This document shows positions 46,201 through 57,317 of a stretch of 64,000 bases of DNA, piece after piece. Position 1 is the first letter of the stretch; each line of letters opens with the position of its first letter. A model generated the notes under the pieces. That model searched no databases. It was not told the DNA's origin and saw only the letters and a list, made by a program, of their open reading frames with translations. Location: NCBI GenBank assembly GCA_951812795.1, contig OX638325.1:1302001-1366000 (forward strand), given 5' to 3'. A program made the position numbers and the translations under genes. Source of the DNA: an uncultured Dehalococcoidia bacterium (GTDB lineage: Bacteria > Chloroflexota > Dehalococcoidia > Lucifugimonadales > Lucifugimonadaceae).

Positions 46201-47145
46201 GAAGTCGCAATCGAAGACGAGTTGGCGAGGGCATGGTTTGTTTCCGCGTCCGAAGCCCGCAACCACCGCGACATCACTGACCGATCGATCGATCAGGAGA
46301 GAATCCGACAGTGGCTCCAAGAGCGCGGGTACGACTACGACGAACTCAGCAGTCACGACATTAATGACGCTGGGAAGGCCAGCGAAGCGTGCATGCGGCT
46401 CTGGCTCTCCGAAATCGCTGGGCAAGACACGACCGCGTTAGACCGCAACGAACTATTGGCCGTTGCGCGCCGCCTCGATCGCGAAAGCGGTAACGCCGCG
46501 CCAATCCTCGGCAAGCAGACTCTCATCGACGGACGCACTGGTGAGAGATTCGACCAACCAGTCACCGTCGGCAACATCTACATGATGAAGCTGATCCACC
46601 TGGCGGAAGACAAAATGCACGCTCGATCCACCGGACCTTACTCGTTGATCACGCAACAACCTCTGGGCGGCAAGGCGCAGTTCGGGGGCCAGCGATTCGG
46701 CGAAATGGAGGTCTGGGCGCTCGAAGCATATTCCGCGCCACACACCTTGCAGGAAGTGCTGACCATAAAATCCGACGACGTCAAAGGACGAGTGTTGGCA
46801 TACGAGGCCATCGTCAAGGGCCAGTCGGTCGTTTCTGCCGACGTTCCCGAATCGTTCAACGTTTTGATTCATGAGCTTCAAGGGCTTGGACTAGACATCT
46901 CGATGATCGGCGACGCCAACTTTGAGACTGGAGCCGGCGACGAAGCCGACGAAGTGATCGAAGAAACTCCGTTCCAAGAAGATCAAGACTTCGTCCCGAT
47001 TGGTGGTGACGTCATGGACATCGGAGCGGAACTGCCGCCGCCGGTGTTGGAGTTCGATGTCGACTTCAGCGAAGACGATGATCAAAGCTCGGAGTCGTCA
47101 GACGAAGGGGAAGCCGACGACGACTCGGCCGAAACCGACGAATAG
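43240..47145 (+). CDS. rpoB: DNA-directed RNA polymerase subunit beta
   Basis: 1,301 aa. Full-length catalytic subunit with [13 protein letters not shown], the rifampicin region ([19 protein letters not shown]), SLLGGLAT-like [17 protein letters not shown], and the C-terminal [24 protein letters not shown]. The last 60 residues are an acidic tail. AAGGAG lies 6 nt before ATG 43240. Followed by rpoC after 91 bases. Confidence 0.98.
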   Translation: MVISHALTAGGKSRAYRTFGETNVPTDMPDLIQVQKDSFDWLLGDGLHQLFEEISPITDYSSDNPKYEMSLTEHEIGEPEFSEEECREREITYSVPLHVTIELKINETDEIKEQTIFFGDMPKMTENGTFIINGAERVVISQLVRSPGAYYSQDEDPATGNRLCSVKLIPYRGAWVELETSNRDILFAKVDRKRKLPVTTLLRAIAAVEDGSEHDQESPLNLDSLEAMREIFGDPAEGDEDAEVRDFIRSTWESDADAKDEDDALKEFHKRMRPGEPATVDGAKRLVSQMFFDSRRYDLGDVGRYKLNRRIDVDVELTRRTLTKRDFVNIIKRMIKVNEGTAVPDDIDHLGNRRVRTVGELIQNQIRVGLVRMERVVRERMTTHPGETTPAALINIRPVGAAVKEFFGGSQLSQFMDQTNPLSELTHKRRLSALGPGGLTRDRAGFDVRDVHHSHYGRICPIETPEGPNIGLLGSLATYAKVNAFGFVETPYRKVRTSISNRSDDLIGRMLTQDVREKSRKTIVANAETVVDENLAKRLRRLGEQQIEVRPFISLNAEDVEYLSADQEEEVLIGEPTTPVDAVGQLEGSVRCRTGGEQYVKARPEDVDYIDVSPSQIVSVSAGLIPFLEHDDATRALMGSNMQRQGVPLIRPEAPIVGTGIESRAALDSGQVVRSSIDGIVVSVTSDKIVIADDQGDTRAYPLIRYERSNQSTCINQHPIVTKGQRVNAGQAIADSSSTEGGRLALGQNVLVGFMSWGGGNYEDAIILSEDLVKDDRFTSTHIQKHQVEARETQLGPEEITRDIANVGETNLANLDEEGIVIPGTWVGPGDILVGKVTPKGETELTAEEKLLRAIFGEKARDTKDTSLRVPHGEKGKVIKVRVSKKENGAELPPGVSMMVRVWVAHTRKIMQGDKMAGRHGNKGVVAMILPREDMPHLPDGTPLDIVLNPIGVPSRMNLGQLLETHLGWAARELDFSAITPVFDSATEVAIEDELARAWFVSASEARNHRDITDRSIDQERIRQWLQERGYDYDELSSHDINDAGKASEACMRLWLSEIAGQDTTALDRNELLAVARRLDRESGNAAPILGKQTLIDGRTGERFDQPVTVGNIYMMKLIHLAEDKMHARSTGPYSLITQQPLGGKAQFGGQRFGEMEVWALEAYSAPHTLQEVLTIKSDDVKGRVLAYEAIVKGQSVVSADVPESFNVLIHELQGLGLDISMIGDANFETGAGDEADEVIEETPFQEDQDFVPIGGDVMDIGAELPPPVLEFDVDFSEDDDQSSESSDEGEADDDSAETDE

Positions 47146-47236
47146 TCACAAGACGGGTTCGCACACCGCGTGCGTCCCCGCGCTCACACCTGCGACCAAA
47201 CAACGTCCCACTCGCGACCAAACGAGGTAAAACGGA

Positions 47237-50200
47237 ATGGCATTTACACCCTTACAGCAAACCGCTCCTAGTCCCGAAAGCGACTTTCGTGCGATCAAAA
47301 TCGCGATCGCTTCGCCTCAGGTCATCAGGAAATGGTCGTGGGGCGAAGTCAAAAAAGCCGAAACCATTAACTACCGGACGCTACGTCCGGAACGCGATGG
47401 GCTTTTCTGCGAACGGATTTTCGGTCCGACGCGGGATTTCGAGTGCTACTGCGGGAAATACAAACGTCAGCGCGACATGCGCATGCGACGCGAGGGATTC
47501 GTCTGCGACCAGTGCAAAGTTGAAGTCACTCGCACCTCTGTTCGACGCGAGCGCATGGGACACATCAACCTAGCCGCACCAGTCGCACACATCTGGTTTT
47601 CCAAGGGAACACCGTCACGGATGAGCATCATCCTAGACATCACCCCCAGAAACCTCGAGAGAGTGCTTTACTTCTCCTGTTACATCATCACCAAAGTCGA
47701 TGAAGACGCCCGACTCCTTGCGATCACCGAGTTGATGGATTACCGCGAGCAGGAACTCGCGCGCATCGAAGAGGAGCGCACGCAGTTCGCCGCCACCGAA
47801 CGAAACGAAGACTTCCTGGCTCAACTGATCGACCAAATCCGAAACATTCATATCTCGTTGGGTGAAGACCCAGACGCGATTCCAAGTGCGCCCGAAGGCT
47901 CTTCCATGGAAGACGTGGTCGAAACCGCGCTCGCGCACTGGAAGATCGTCTTCGAACAAGATGTCGCGCGGAAAATCGATCAAGCGGAAAGTCTGCAGAT
48001 CAAGACCGAGTTGAACGAGGCCGAATACCGCGAGCTCAAGGACCGATTCGGCAATGTCTTTGAAGCCGGAATGGGCGCCGACGCGATTCTCGAACTGCTC
48101 CAAAACCTCGAACTCGACGAGATTCACCAGGAACTCAACGAAATTATCCGCAACACGTCCGGTCAACGCCGAGCCAAAGCGGTCAAACGTTTGAGCGTGG
48201 TCGAAGCATTTCGAACCAGCGGCAATAAACCCGAGTGGATGATCCTGACCGTACTACCGGTACTACCTCCTGAATTGCACCCGATGGTGCAGCTCGACGG
48301 CGGCCGATTCGCGACTAGCGACCTTAACGATCTGTACCGTCGCGTCATTAACCGCAACAACCGGCTGAGCCACCTTCTCAAACTCTCCGCGCCAGACATC
48401 ATCGTCCGTAACGAACGCCGAATGCTGCAAGAAGCCGTCGATGCACTCATCGACAACGGTCGACGCGGTCGAGCAATCATGGGGCGGCACAACCACAAAC
48501 TCAAGTCCCTCACCGACCTGTTGCGCGGCAAGCAAGGCCGCTTCCGACAGAACCTGCTAGGAAAACGGGTCGACTACAGTGGGCGCGCCGTCATCATCTC
48601 CGGACCACAACTCAAGCTGGACGAGTGCGGCATCCCCAAGGAAATGGCCCTCGAACTTTTCAAGCCGTTCGTCATGAACCGCCTGATCGCATTGGGTCAC
48701 GCACACAACATCAAAACCGCGAAGCGCCGCGCCGAACAAGCCGACGCAGAAGTCTGGGACACACTCGAAAAGGTAGTTGATGGACACCCAGTGCTCCTGA
48801 ACCGCGCACCAACGCTCCACCGTTTGGGGATCCAGGCCTTCTACCCGAAACTCGTCGAAGGTAAAGCCATACAGCTCCACCCGCTGGTCTGTACCGCCTT
48901 TAACGCTGATTTCGATGGCGACCAGATGGCCGTCCACGTACCGCTTTCGCCAGGTGCCATCAATGAAGCGAAGACGCTCATGCTCAGCACGAGCAACATG
49001 CTCGCACCGCGATCCGGCTCACCTATCGTATCGCCGACGCTCGACATGCTGCTCGGCCTGTACTACATGACCGGGCCAGTGATGGACACCGCGGTACCGG
49101 TTCCGACCGACGTTATCGCCACCGAGTTCGCGCTCAACAACGGCTCCAAGTCTGAAAACGGTCACGCCGGCGTGCGATATTTTGGCAGCTTGCAGGAAGC
49201 TCTCTTTGCTCAAGAGACCAACGAGATCGGGCTCCGCGACCGCATCCGAGTCCGCGTGTCAGGCGGCACTCCAGTCTGGACTGAATCGACTGCGACAACT
49301 CCGTTCATCGTCGGCGAACCTCACGACTGGATTGAAACCACCGTCGGACGGATCATCTTCAACGAGATTCTTCCGGATTCGATGGGGTTCCATAACTACG
49401 TCATGAAGGAAGATGAGCTCGATGCCGTCGTGCATCGCTGTTACAGCGAACTCGGCAACGCCGGCACCGCTATCGTCCTCGATGAGATGAAACGTCTCGG
49501 ATTCGAGTACGCGACCCGTTCGGGCACCACCATCGCGATCAAAGACGCCGTTCCGCCCCCAGAGAAGGCCGGACTTATCGAAGATGGTCGAGCTCAAGTC
49601 GCCGAACTTCAGAGGATGTACGACGAAGGCGTCATTACCGATGAAGAGAAGTACACCGCGACCATCGAGACGTGGAACGAGACGTCCGATCTGGTTACCG
49701 ATGCCGTAAAATCGCATCTTCCTGAGTACAACGGCGTATTCGCTATGTCCGACTCGGGCGCGAAAGGTAACTTAGCTCAGATCAAGCAGATGGCCGGCAT
49801 GCGCGGCCTCATGTCGAACCCGCGCGGGCGCATCATCGACGTCCCGATCGAAGCCAGCTTCGCAGAAGGCCTATCCGTCCACGAGTTCTTTGCATCGACC
49901 CACGGTTCGCGCAAGGCACTAGCCGACACCGCCCTCAAGACCGCCGAAGCCGGATATCTGACCCGACGTATGGCTGACGCTGCTCAGAACGTCATCATCA
50001 ACGAACGCGATTGTGGGTCCCCGATCGGCATGACCGTCTCCGCTGAGGCGTCAAGAGCGCTCAACCTACCGTTCGAGGAACGCATCTTCAGCCGGTACGC
50101 CGTACAAGATGTAGTCGATCCCGAGACCGGCGAAGTCATCGCAACTCAGGACACGCTCATCGACATTGATCTGGCACGCCGCATCGTCGATTCCGGACTC

Positions 50201-51607
50201 GAGGAGCTCGAAGTCCGATCACCGGTCGGTTGCATGCTCGAGCGTGGTATCTGCGGGCGCTGCTATGGCAGCATGCTTGCCGACAACCGCCCGTCGATCA
50301 TCGGCGAAGCAGTCGGGATCGTCGCTGCACAATCGATCGGCGAACCTGGTACGCAGCTGACCATGCGTAACTTCCACACCGGCGGTATTGCAAGCGACCG
50401 CGACATTACGACAGGACTACCCCGCGTCCAAGAGCTGTTTGAAGCGCGCAACCCGAAGGCACCAGCCATCCTCTCGGAAATCCCCGGTATTATCAGCTTC
50501 CGCGAAACCCAAGGGAACATCGTTATCGCGGTCGAGAACGTCGAAACGTTCCACTCCGACGTCGAGATCCCTGCTGGATATCGACCAAACGTTGAAGTCG
50601 GCGATTGGGTTGATGCCGGGTCCAACCTCTTGACACTCACCGCGGCGGGTCGCCGAGACGCAATGGGCGACGACGGCGCACTCGCTTTGCCGGAAGAGTT
50701 GGTGTCCGAGGTTTCTGGCGAGGTCGAGAGTATCGACGACACCGCGATTCGCATATTCTGGCTCGAGACCGACGAGCGTGAATACATGCCACAGAGCAAC
50801 GCCGAAATCTTGGTCTCGGAAGGCCAGGAGATCGAACCCGGAACGCAGCTCACCGACGGAACTCAGAACCCGCACGACATCCTACGCATCAGCGGCATCG
50901 AAGCCGTCCAACGCTACCTCGTCGAAGAGGCTCAACGCGTCTACCGTTCGCAAGGTGTCAAAGTGCACGACAAACACTTCGAGGTCGTCGTGCGACAGAT
51001 GCTCCAAAAGGTCAAGATTGAAAGCACCGGCGATTCGAAACTTCTCATTGATGAAGTCGTCGACCGATCACAGTACCTCCAAGCCAACGAGGAAGTCCGT
51101 GAGCAAAACGGCGATCCCGCAACCGCAATGCCCGTCCTTCTCGGCATCAGTCGAGTGTCGCTGATGTCGCAAAGCTTCTTGGCGAAGGCCTCGTTCCAAG
51201 AAACCGAGCGCGTCCTTACCGATGCCGCTCTACAGGGCAGCGTCGACCGGCTGACCGGCCTCAAAGAGAACGTCATCATCGGCCGCATGATACCGGCACG
51301 CCTTGACCGTTCAGTTGAAGGCCGCGAACTCCTCGGACTGCCGGACCCCGAAGAAGTCCTACCGGAACCCGTTACCCAAGGTTGGGAAGAGGCGCTTGCA
51401 GCTATCGCCAGCGACGATGTTGCTGCCTCTCTCGCCGCGTTCAACGTCGACAGCCAATCCCCAAACGTCTCGATCGGATTCTCCGGCGACGACGGTCAAA
51501 ATGCTTCGGAACCCGACTACTCCAACCTCGCCAGCACATTCTTCGGCGGCATCGAAACTCCCGAAGAACCCGTCATCTCGTTTGATGACGATGGCGACAG
51601 CGAGTAG
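47237..51607 (+). CDS. rpoC: DNA-directed RNA polymerase subunit beta'
   Basis: 1,456 aa. Zinc-finger region at the N-terminus (CYCGKYKRQ...CDQCKVE), catalytic loop [16 protein letters not shown], bridge-helix region and trigger-loop region ([17 protein letters not shown]). An acidic tail is present at the C-terminus. GAGG lies 9 nt before ATG 47237. Cotranscribed with rpoB. No inteins seen. Confidence 0.98.
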   Translation: MAFTPLQQTAPSPESDFRAIKIAIASPQVIRKWSWGEVKKAETINYRTLRPERDGLFCERIFGPTRDFECYCGKYKRQRDMRMRREGFVCDQCKVEVTRTSVRRERMGHINLAAPVAHIWFSKGTPSRMSIILDITPRNLERVLYFSCYIITKVDEDARLLAITELMDYREQELARIEEERTQFAATERNEDFLAQLIDQIRNIHISLGEDPDAIPSAPEGSSMEDVVETALAHWKIVFEQDVARKIDQAESLQIKTELNEAEYRELKDRFGNVFEAGMGADAILELLQNLELDEIHQELNEIIRNTSGQRRAKAVKRLSVVEAFRTSGNKPEWMILTVLPVLPPELHPMVQLDGGRFATSDLNDLYRRVINRNNRLSHLLKLSAPDIIVRNERRMLQEAVDALIDNGRRGRAIMGRHNHKLKSLTDLLRGKQGRFRQNLLGKRVDYSGRAVIISGPQLKLDECGIPKEMALELFKPFVMNRLIALGHAHNIKTAKRRAEQADAEVWDTLEKVVDGHPVLLNRAPTLHRLGIQAFYPKLVEGKAIQLHPLVCTAFNADFDGDQMAVHVPLSPGAINEAKTLMLSTSNMLAPRSGSPIVSPTLDMLLGLYYMTGPVMDTAVPVPTDVIATEFALNNGSKSENGHAGVRYFGSLQEALFAQETNEIGLRDRIRVRVSGGTPVWTESTATTPFIVGEPHDWIETTVGRIIFNEILPDSMGFHNYVMKEDELDAVVHRCYSELGNAGTAIVLDEMKRLGFEYATRSGTTIAIKDAVPPPEKAGLIEDGRAQVAELQRMYDEGVITDEEKYTATIETWNETSDLVTDAVKSHLPEYNGVFAMSDSGAKGNLAQIKQMAGMRGLMSNPRGRIIDVPIEASFAEGLSVHEFFASTHGSRKALADTALKTAEAGYLTRRMADAAQNVIINERDCGSPIGMTVSAEASRALNLPFEERIFSRYAVQDVVDPETGEVIATQDTLIDIDLARRIVDSGLEELEVRSPVGCMLERGICGRCYGSMLADNRPSIIGEAVGIVAAQSIGEPGTQLTMRNFHTGGIASDRDITTGLPRVQELFEARNPKAPAILSEIPGIISFRETQGNIVIAVENVETFHSDVEIPAGYRPNVEVGDWVDAGSNLLTLTAAGRRDAMGDDGALALPEELVSEVSGEVESIDDTAIRIFWLETDEREYMPQSNAEILVSEGQEIEPGTQLTDGTQNPHDILRISGIEAVQRYLVEEAQRVYRSQGVKVHDKHFEVVVRQMLQKVKIESTGDSKLLIDEVVDRSQYLQANEEVREQNGDPATAMPVLLGISRVSLMSQSFLAKASFQETERVLTDAALQGSVDRLTGLKENVIIGRMIPARLDRSVEGRELLGLPDPEEVLPEPVTQGWEEALAAIASDDVAASLAAFNVDSQSPNVSIGFSGDDGQNASEPDYSNLASTFFGGIETPEEPVISFDDDGDSE

Positions 51608-51671
51608 CTAAATCCGAAACTTCATGACTGTCAGTTGTCTAGCTGGAACCTGAGCAGACAAGACACATAAT

Positions 51672-51697
51672 CCCCTCTCCCGCTCGCCGGGAGAGGG
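51672..51697. repeat. Type A palindromic repeat between rpoC and sulfatase
   Basis: Arms CCCTCTCCCG and CGGGAGAGGG with a 5-base loop, without the usual GGTGAGGG tail. Its G-rich side lies just upstream of the sulfatase start, so it could influence translation or act as a transcript end. Confidence 0.7.
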
Positions 51698-51714
51698 AGA
51701 TGGCGAGGTCCGCC

Positions 51715-53118
51715 ATGCCAAACGAATCCGACCGCCCCAATGTCATCGTCTTCATGACCGACGACCAAGGCTACGGCGATCTGTCGTGCATGGGCGCTAC
51801 CGATTTCCGCACCCCCAACCTCGATAACCTCGCCGCAAATGGTGTCCGATTCACCGACTGGTACTCCAACAGCCCGGTCTGCAGCCCCTCACGAGCCGCT
51901 CTCCTAACCGGCCGCTACCCCGGCAACGCCGGCGTCCGCGCCATCCTGCAAGGGCACCGCACCGCATCTGGTCTGCCCAACTCGACACCAACCATCTCGT
52001 CGCTCCTCAAAGACCGCGGCTACCAGACATCCATGGTCGGAAAATGGCACCTCGGCTTAACCGATGAGTGCCGACCGCATAGCCACGGCTTCGACTACTG
52101 GTTCGGATTCCTCGCCGGTTGCATCGACTTCTACTCCCACATCTACTACTGGGGCGCTAACCGCCCCGGCCCCGGTATCAATCCCACACACGACCTCTGG
52201 GAGAACAACGAAGAGGTTTGGCACGACAGCGAATACTTCACCGAACTCATCGCTGAAAAAGCCATCGAACGTTTACGCGCCATGGTCGCCGAGAAGCGTG
52301 AATCCGGCCAACCGTTCCTCCTCTACGCCCCCTTCAACGCGCCGCACTACCCTATGCACGCGCCCGAGAAATACACCTCCCGCTTCGCCCACCTTCCCTG
52401 GGATCGACGCATCATGGCCGCAATGATCTCCGCCATCGACGACGCCATCGGCGCCATCATGAACGAACTCACCCGCCTCGGCGAAGCCGAAGACACCTTC
52501 ACCTTCTTCGTCTCCGACAACGGCCCGTCCCGCGAGACCCGCAACTGGCTAGACGGAACCCTCGACCCATACTACGGAGGCACCTCCGGCGGACTCAAAG
52601 GCCACAAATTCAGCCTCTTCGACGGCGGCATCCGCATGCCCGCAATCGCCCACTACCCCGCACGAATCCCCGGAGGACAAGTCGTGTCCACCCCTTGTGC
52701 ATCCATGGACATCGTCCCCACAGCCCTTCACGCCGCCGACGGAACCGCGCCAACTCCCGACACCGGCGAGTTCGACGGCACCAGCATCCTAGACCTCCTA
52801 TCCAACGGCACCGACCTCCCCGAACGCGACCTCTACTGGGAACTAGACGGCCAAACCGCCATCCGCCGAGGCAACCACAAACTAGTCATCGACGGTGTCC
52901 TAGTAGAAGAAGACCAACCCCAAACCCACATCCACCTAGCCGACCTCTCAAACGACATCTCCGAGAGCCATAATTTGGCCGATCAGGCACCGAGATTGGC
53001 ATCCGAACTTGAGAAGGCGGCGCTGGACTGGCGAGCTGGGATTCAGGAGCGTTGGGATCGCGATTACGCGCATCTTGGGCATGGGATTGTTACTTACGCC
53101 GATTTTCCGGTGGGGTAA
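51715..53118 (+). CDS. Sulfatase (arylsulfatase/alkaline-phosphatase superfamily)
   Basis: 467 aa. Formylglycine motif C56-S-P-S-R60 (VCSPSRAALLTGR), metal-binding DD at 16-17 (MTDDQGYGDL), and FFVSDNGPS near residue 265. Hydrolyses sulfate esters, likely of sulfated polysaccharides or related compounds; activation would need a formylglycine-generating enzyme not seen here. I choose ATG 51715 (GAGG 6 nt upstream, directly before the conserved N-terminus); ATG 51700 inside repeat-derived sequence is possible. No signal peptide is visible, suggesting cytoplasmic action on imported substrates. Confidence 0.9.
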   Translation: MPNESDRPNVIVFMTDDQGYGDLSCMGATDFRTPNLDNLAANGVRFTDWYSNSPVCSPSRAALLTGRYPGNAGVRAILQGHRTASGLPNSTPTISSLLKDRGYQTSMVGKWHLGLTDECRPHSHGFDYWFGFLAGCIDFYSHIYYWGANRPGPGINPTHDLWENNEEVWHDSEYFTELIAEKAIERLRAMVAEKRESGQPFLLYAPFNAPHYPMHAPEKYTSRFAHLPWDRRIMAAMISAIDDAIGAIMNELTRLGEAEDTFTFFVSDNGPSRETRNWLDGTLDPYYGGTSGGLKGHKFSLFDGGIRMPAIAHYPARIPGGQVVSTPCASMDIVPTALHAADGTAPTPDTGEFDGTSILDLLSNGTDLPERDLYWELDGQTAIRRGNHKLVIDGVLVEEDQPQTHIHLADLSNDISESHNLADQAPRLASELEKAALDWRAGIQERWDRDYAHLGHGIVTYADFPVG

Positions 53119-53180
53119 ATCGCCGAATCTTTGGAGCAGGCATCGGCTTTGCCTACATTGGAAAACCTGCGCAGTTCCGC

Positions 53181-56100
53181 CTAGGATTCAAGTAATTGCA
53201 GTGCTTTCGAGGGGTCCGAATCCCACTCTAACGACAACATCAACTGTCCCATGAGACCTTCACGTTGATCCGAATCTAGACCCAGTTCGGCTGCCGCTGC
53301 GTTGGCAGCAAATGTGCCAGCGGTGATTTCGCCCGCCCATTCACGATCAACCGAAGCAGCGTTGTTATAGAACCAACTCAATAGGAATTCTGTGACCTGA
53401 TCTTTGGACAACGCACGAATCTCGCCGATTGCATCTTTGAACGCGTTAACGGTCCTATCCCGCATATTAGCGAGATGTTCGTGATGATCGACTTCGCCTT
53501 TGATGATCGACAGTCCCGAGTACGAAGTTAGGGCCAAGTTCGCAGCGATGACATGTGTCGACAAGTGTTGTGTCATGGGTGGCGGCAGTTGCTCATCGAA
53601 TTCGTTGGAGTCGTTGTCAGGCCAGAGTTTGGAATTGAGGTGGCGCCGCGCCAATAGTTTCACGGATTTGCCGTTCATCAGTGGGACCAACAGTGGGGAT
53701 TCTCCAAGCGACTCGCAACCTTTGACCGTTGGTAGGAGCTTTTCGACTGTCGTCCCCCAATCGGCAAGAGTTTCAAGTTCGACAGCAACCGCGAAATTGG
53801 ATAGTTTGCTGGTCAATGGATCACCATCGTACCAGTAGACTTGCAACGGCAATCCTAGGGATACGAACGCATCGGTCACTTCTTGGCGACGTTTTTCAAT
53901 GCGTCGTCGCGTCTTTGCCCGTGAAAACTCTGCCGCACGAGTTAGGGCACGTAAACGCGGCCCTGCTTTAGCAACTTTTGACATTTCCGCTAATGAATCC
54001 GGATTCGACGACAACTCGATGATCATCGCGTCGAGATCTGAAAGAAGTTTGGAAAGTTCGTCAAGTTCCGCTTCCGGGCAATCGCGTCCAATTAAAAACC
54101 ATGGTTCCAGTCTGATGGCTGGTATATCTTTCCCAATCAGCGTCTGATTTACAAACACCGACAGAGCCCGATAGCCGTTTGGCCGCGACAATCGGGGCAA
54201 CGCATTGCCGCAGATATCCCAGATCAAGGCTGACAAGGGATCACCGACCTCTATTTTGGATTCACCAGCTAGTGGATCGGGACCAATCCCGGGAGCAATG
54301 TCAATGGCCGCCTGCTGTAGCTTCAGTCGGCGTCTTTCCAAGCGTGTCCACTCGGACGTTGAGAAATCGCGCCGTGCGAACAATAAACCGAAATCTTCGA
54401 CGAGGCTAACGCATTTCGGAAGTAACTGCGAAAACCTCACCATACGTTTTGTTTCGTTAGTTCCAAAATGAAGATGTGCCAAGCTTATGCGTTCACGGTT
54501 CGTTCGAGTGATAAGAGGGTGGTTATCATACTTTCTAAGCAAACCAGATGCGGTGTGGTCATGACCGTCAATCTCAAGTTTGTGCCCACCGGGTAACACC
54601 GCTTGAACATTCACCTTGGTGATATTCGGCAAGGTTCGGAGCAACAACTGGCCGATCTTTATCGACCTGTCTCTTGGGTCACCCTGATCGACGTCGGAAA
54701 CGTGCAAAAACCTCGCGTAACCTACGCGTTCATTTTCGTCGTCCAGTAGCTTCAACTCTGTGATCCAAGGGTCTTCAGATCGGAATTTCTGAAACACGTA
54801 ATCGGGACCGCCGACTGCCTCCACGATCTCGTTCGCCAATTCCTCTGACACCTCCGACGCCATCGCTACGCAGTCCGCGAAGTCAGGAAGTGCACTCCTT
54901 CGCAACGTGTCGAGAAACTCAGTGTTGGCCCTGACGCATGAAACCATCTCGTGCCAATCAATGCCTGTTCGGATCAGCGAACGTAATAGTCGGCTTATAT
55001 GTTCGATTTCCCTAATGTTGACCAACATAGATGCGATTTTGGGAACGCCGATTTCGTTTATTAAAGCTTCACGGAAATCAGAATCCATGCCGCCCGCAAC
55101 CATTTCAGCCACGGATTCCCGGATTTCGGGAGCTGAAATTTCAGGAGGGTCGATATCGCCTACGGCGAATAAATAAACCAGCGGTATATATGCAGGAGCG
55201 ACGTTGTGGCGACGCACGATCTCCAACCAACGTGCAGACTGGTTCCAAAAATCGAATAGTTCCAACCCTTTAAGGGAAGCTTCCAGATTCTCCGCGTTGT
55301 CATCGCTTAACTGCTTCAGTTCTCCAATAATCAAGTTGGACAGATCAGGGCGGTCTTTGACAACCTCGAACACGAACCTTGTGAGCGACGTGCCAAGCAA
55401 AATCCTCAAAACGTTCAAAACAGTCGAGTCAAGTTTCGGAGGTGGAGTATCATGGATCGCGTTCACGATTGCTGTTGAACGGATTTGATGAACACCCTTG
55501 AGTGCCCCATCAACTTCGATCAACAGATGTTCTTGATTCAAGCGACTTAAAGCGGATCGGATTTCCCATGCACTAATCCCTAACGATTGCCGTAAAGCTT
55601 CGATTTCTACGCTCGCGGACCACCTGTCTGCAACCGCCACCCGAGCCAACACCTCGAGTTCATGAACTCTGTTTTCGTTAATCCGTTTGTTGATCTGATC
55701 CGCGATTACGTCGCTGAGACGCTTGCCTTGGGTCAATAGGTGCGTGAACTCCAGCGTCAAGCCGTTGCATTTCTCAAACGCTTCTCTCCAATGCGCCTCC
55801 GATGTTTTTCCGCGTCTGATCAGACCGTTGTAGACCGTCTCGGCCGACTGCTCGTTGAGAGACACTTGCACCGTAGTGAAATCAGCCACGTCGCCGAGAA
55901 CAAACATGTCTTCGCTGCGAACGCTGCCTACCAAATGGACTCCTGGCATGTCCGCGAGCGCAGCCTGCAATCTAGACCACCCCAACATCTCCGAGTTCCC
56001 TACCCCGTCGACGAGGATACCCACAGGCGCACCGGGCGAAGCTTCGTGCGCTTTGAGAAGTCTCACTATTTGAGACACGTCGTCGCTTGATACGCGGTTT

Positions 56101-57200
56101 ACCTTGAACCACAGCACCCCGGGCAGCGCGAGTGGCAGGGTCCAAAGTACGGCTGATTTTCCTATTCCTGACGGGCCTTCGAGCAATGTCGTTTTACCGT
56201 CTTCCAATCCTTTCAACACCTCGGTAACGAGATCTGGTCTAGGCACAACTAGGTCCGCGCCGACGTGACCGAGCTGCGTAGATACGCCTTCGTAATACGC
56301 ATCGCCCGCTTCGGAAGGCGTCAAATCAATCGCGCTGCATATACCGGTCGACAGAGCGTATTCGATCGAATCAAGGTCGATTAGTTCGGCTGATGAATTG
56401 ATCCCGTTGACCAGCATAGTTCGATCGACGCCGAATCTATTTTGATATTCAACCTCGGCGTTTTTGTCTGCGGCTGCTGCGATCGTCGATTGGAGGTCTC
56501 TCGCAATCCAAGCGATTGCTGCTCCGGGTAACTCCCGAATGCTCCTGATCTCCGACTTTGTTTCCGACACTAACCAATCCCATGGAACCACTAGAATTGA
56601 CGCATTTCCAATCAATTCTTCGAACACCTCAGTAGAGTGATCGCCTCGGTCGATTCGATGTTGAATCAACTTTCCAAGTTCGCCGAACTCGTCAATTAGA
56701 GAATTCAGGGGAATTTCGGTACCATAAACATCTGAATCAATATCCCATCCTTTGATGCCTTTTTCCAAGACGACGACTAGTCGGGCGTCAGATGGGAGTT
56801 TTGTCAACGCATCGGCGATATGACCGCTTGCTTCGCTGGCCGAAAATGGGCCGCGCTTGGCTTGACGCGATTTGACCTCATAGCGGACTTTGTCTGGCCC
56901 TTCGAGGTGGAGGTCGGCGAATCCTTCGGGAATCAGCCGATCCGTTACCAATTTCCCAGTAGCAATTTGAGAAGCCAACCACGCACCGACAACATGCTGG
57001 AAATCGAATCCGCGAACCGCTCGAGAACCTGAGCGTGAGAGATGCCAAGCTTCTTCGTTAGTCGGTTCTGGTCGAGCGCCGGCTAACGAAGACGGAGCTT
57101 GTTCAACGTCGTTTTCGCTAGATTTTGCGACCAATGCTTGTCGCGCATTAGCAAACGGTCGACGACCTTGCCTTCGCCTCGATTTGCGTTTTCTCGCCAC
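53181..57200 (-). CDS. Putative antiviral NTPase with N-terminal nuclease domain
   Basis: 1,339 aa. Residues 57-115 (SGSRAVRGFDFQHV... D96 ...E108-V-K110-S-R-Q113) fit a PD-(D/E)xK nuclease of the DUF4297/Cap4-like type. Residues 342-349 are Walker A (GPSGIGKS) and 393-399 Walker B (VGILVDG), a STAND-like NTPase, followed by a winged-helix-type region near 535-600 and a long C-terminal part (about 700 aa) with no recognised domain, perhaps sensing. The basic N-terminus (KRKSRRRQGRR) could bind nucleic acid. GTG 57200 is the start but has no clear SD. It is a lone gene between a sulfatase and a dehydratase. A defence role is inferred from architecture. Confidence 0.72.
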   Translation of the reverse strand: MARKRKSRRRQGRRPFANARQALVAKSSENDVEQAPSSLAGARPEPTNEEAWHLSRSGSRAVRGFDFQHVVGAWLASQIATGKLVTDRLIPEGFADLHLEGPDKVRYEVKSRQAKRGPFSASEASGHIADALTKLPSDARLVVVLEKGIKGWDIDSDVYGTEIPLNSLIDEFGELGKLIQHRIDRGDHSTEVFEELIGNASILVVPWDWLVSETKSEIRSIRELPGAAIAWIARDLQSTIAAAADKNAEVEYQNRFGVDRTMLVNGINSSAELIDLDSIEYALSTGICSAIDLTPSEAGDAYYEGVSTQLGHVGADLVVPRPDLVTEVLKGLEDGKTTLLEGPSGIGKSAVLWTLPLALPGVLWFKVNRVSSDDVSQIVRLLKAHEASPGAPVGILVDGVGNSEMLGWSRLQAALADMPGVHLVGSVRSEDMFVLGDVADFTTVQVSLNEQSAETVYNGLIRRGKTSEAHWREAFEKCNGLTLEFTHLLTQGKRLSDVIADQINKRINENRVHELEVLARVAVADRWSASVEIEALRQSLGISAWEIRSALSRLNQEHLLIEVDGALKGVHQIRSTAIVNAIHDTPPPKLDSTVLNVLRILLGTSLTRFVFEVVKDRPDLSNLIIGELKQLSDDNAENLEASLKGLELFDFWNQSARWLEIVRRHNVAPAYIPLVYLFAVGDIDPPEISAPEIRESVAEMVAGGMDSDFREALINEIGVPKIASMLVNIREIEHISRLLRSLIRTGIDWHEMVSCVRANTEFLDTLRRSALPDFADCVAMASEVSEELANEIVEAVGGPDYVFQKFRSEDPWITELKLLDDENERVGYARFLHVSDVDQGDPRDRSIKIGQLLLRTLPNITKVNVQAVLPGGHKLEIDGHDHTASGLLRKYDNHPLITRTNRERISLAHLHFGTNETKRMVRFSQLLPKCVSLVEDFGLLFARRDFSTSEWTRLERRRLKLQQAAIDIAPGIGPDPLAGESKIEVGDPLSALIWDICGNALPRLSRPNGYRALSVFVNQTLIGKDIPAIRLEPWFLIGRDCPEAELDELSKLLSDLDAMIIELSSNPDSLAEMSKVAKAGPRLRALTRAAEFSRAKTRRRIEKRRQEVTDAFVSLGLPLQVYWYDGDPLTSKLSNFAVAVELETLADWGTTVEKLLPTVKGCESLGESPLLVPLMNGKSVKLLARRHLNSKLWPDNDSNEFDEQLPPPMTQHLSTHVIAANLALTSYSGLSIIKGEVDHHEHLANMRDRTVNAFKDAIGEIRALSKDQVTEFLLSWFYNNAASVDREWAGEITAGTFAANAAAAELGLDSDQREGLMGQLMLSLEWDSDPSKALQLLES

Positions 57201-57317
57201 ATTTCGATTCTACGAGGCTGTTGCCGAGTTCCATTTTCGAGACGGTTGCGATCATCCGGTGGCATCCGTTCGCCACATGCGCAAATGGTCTCGACGGAGG
57301 TACGCCTCCCGTGCCCC

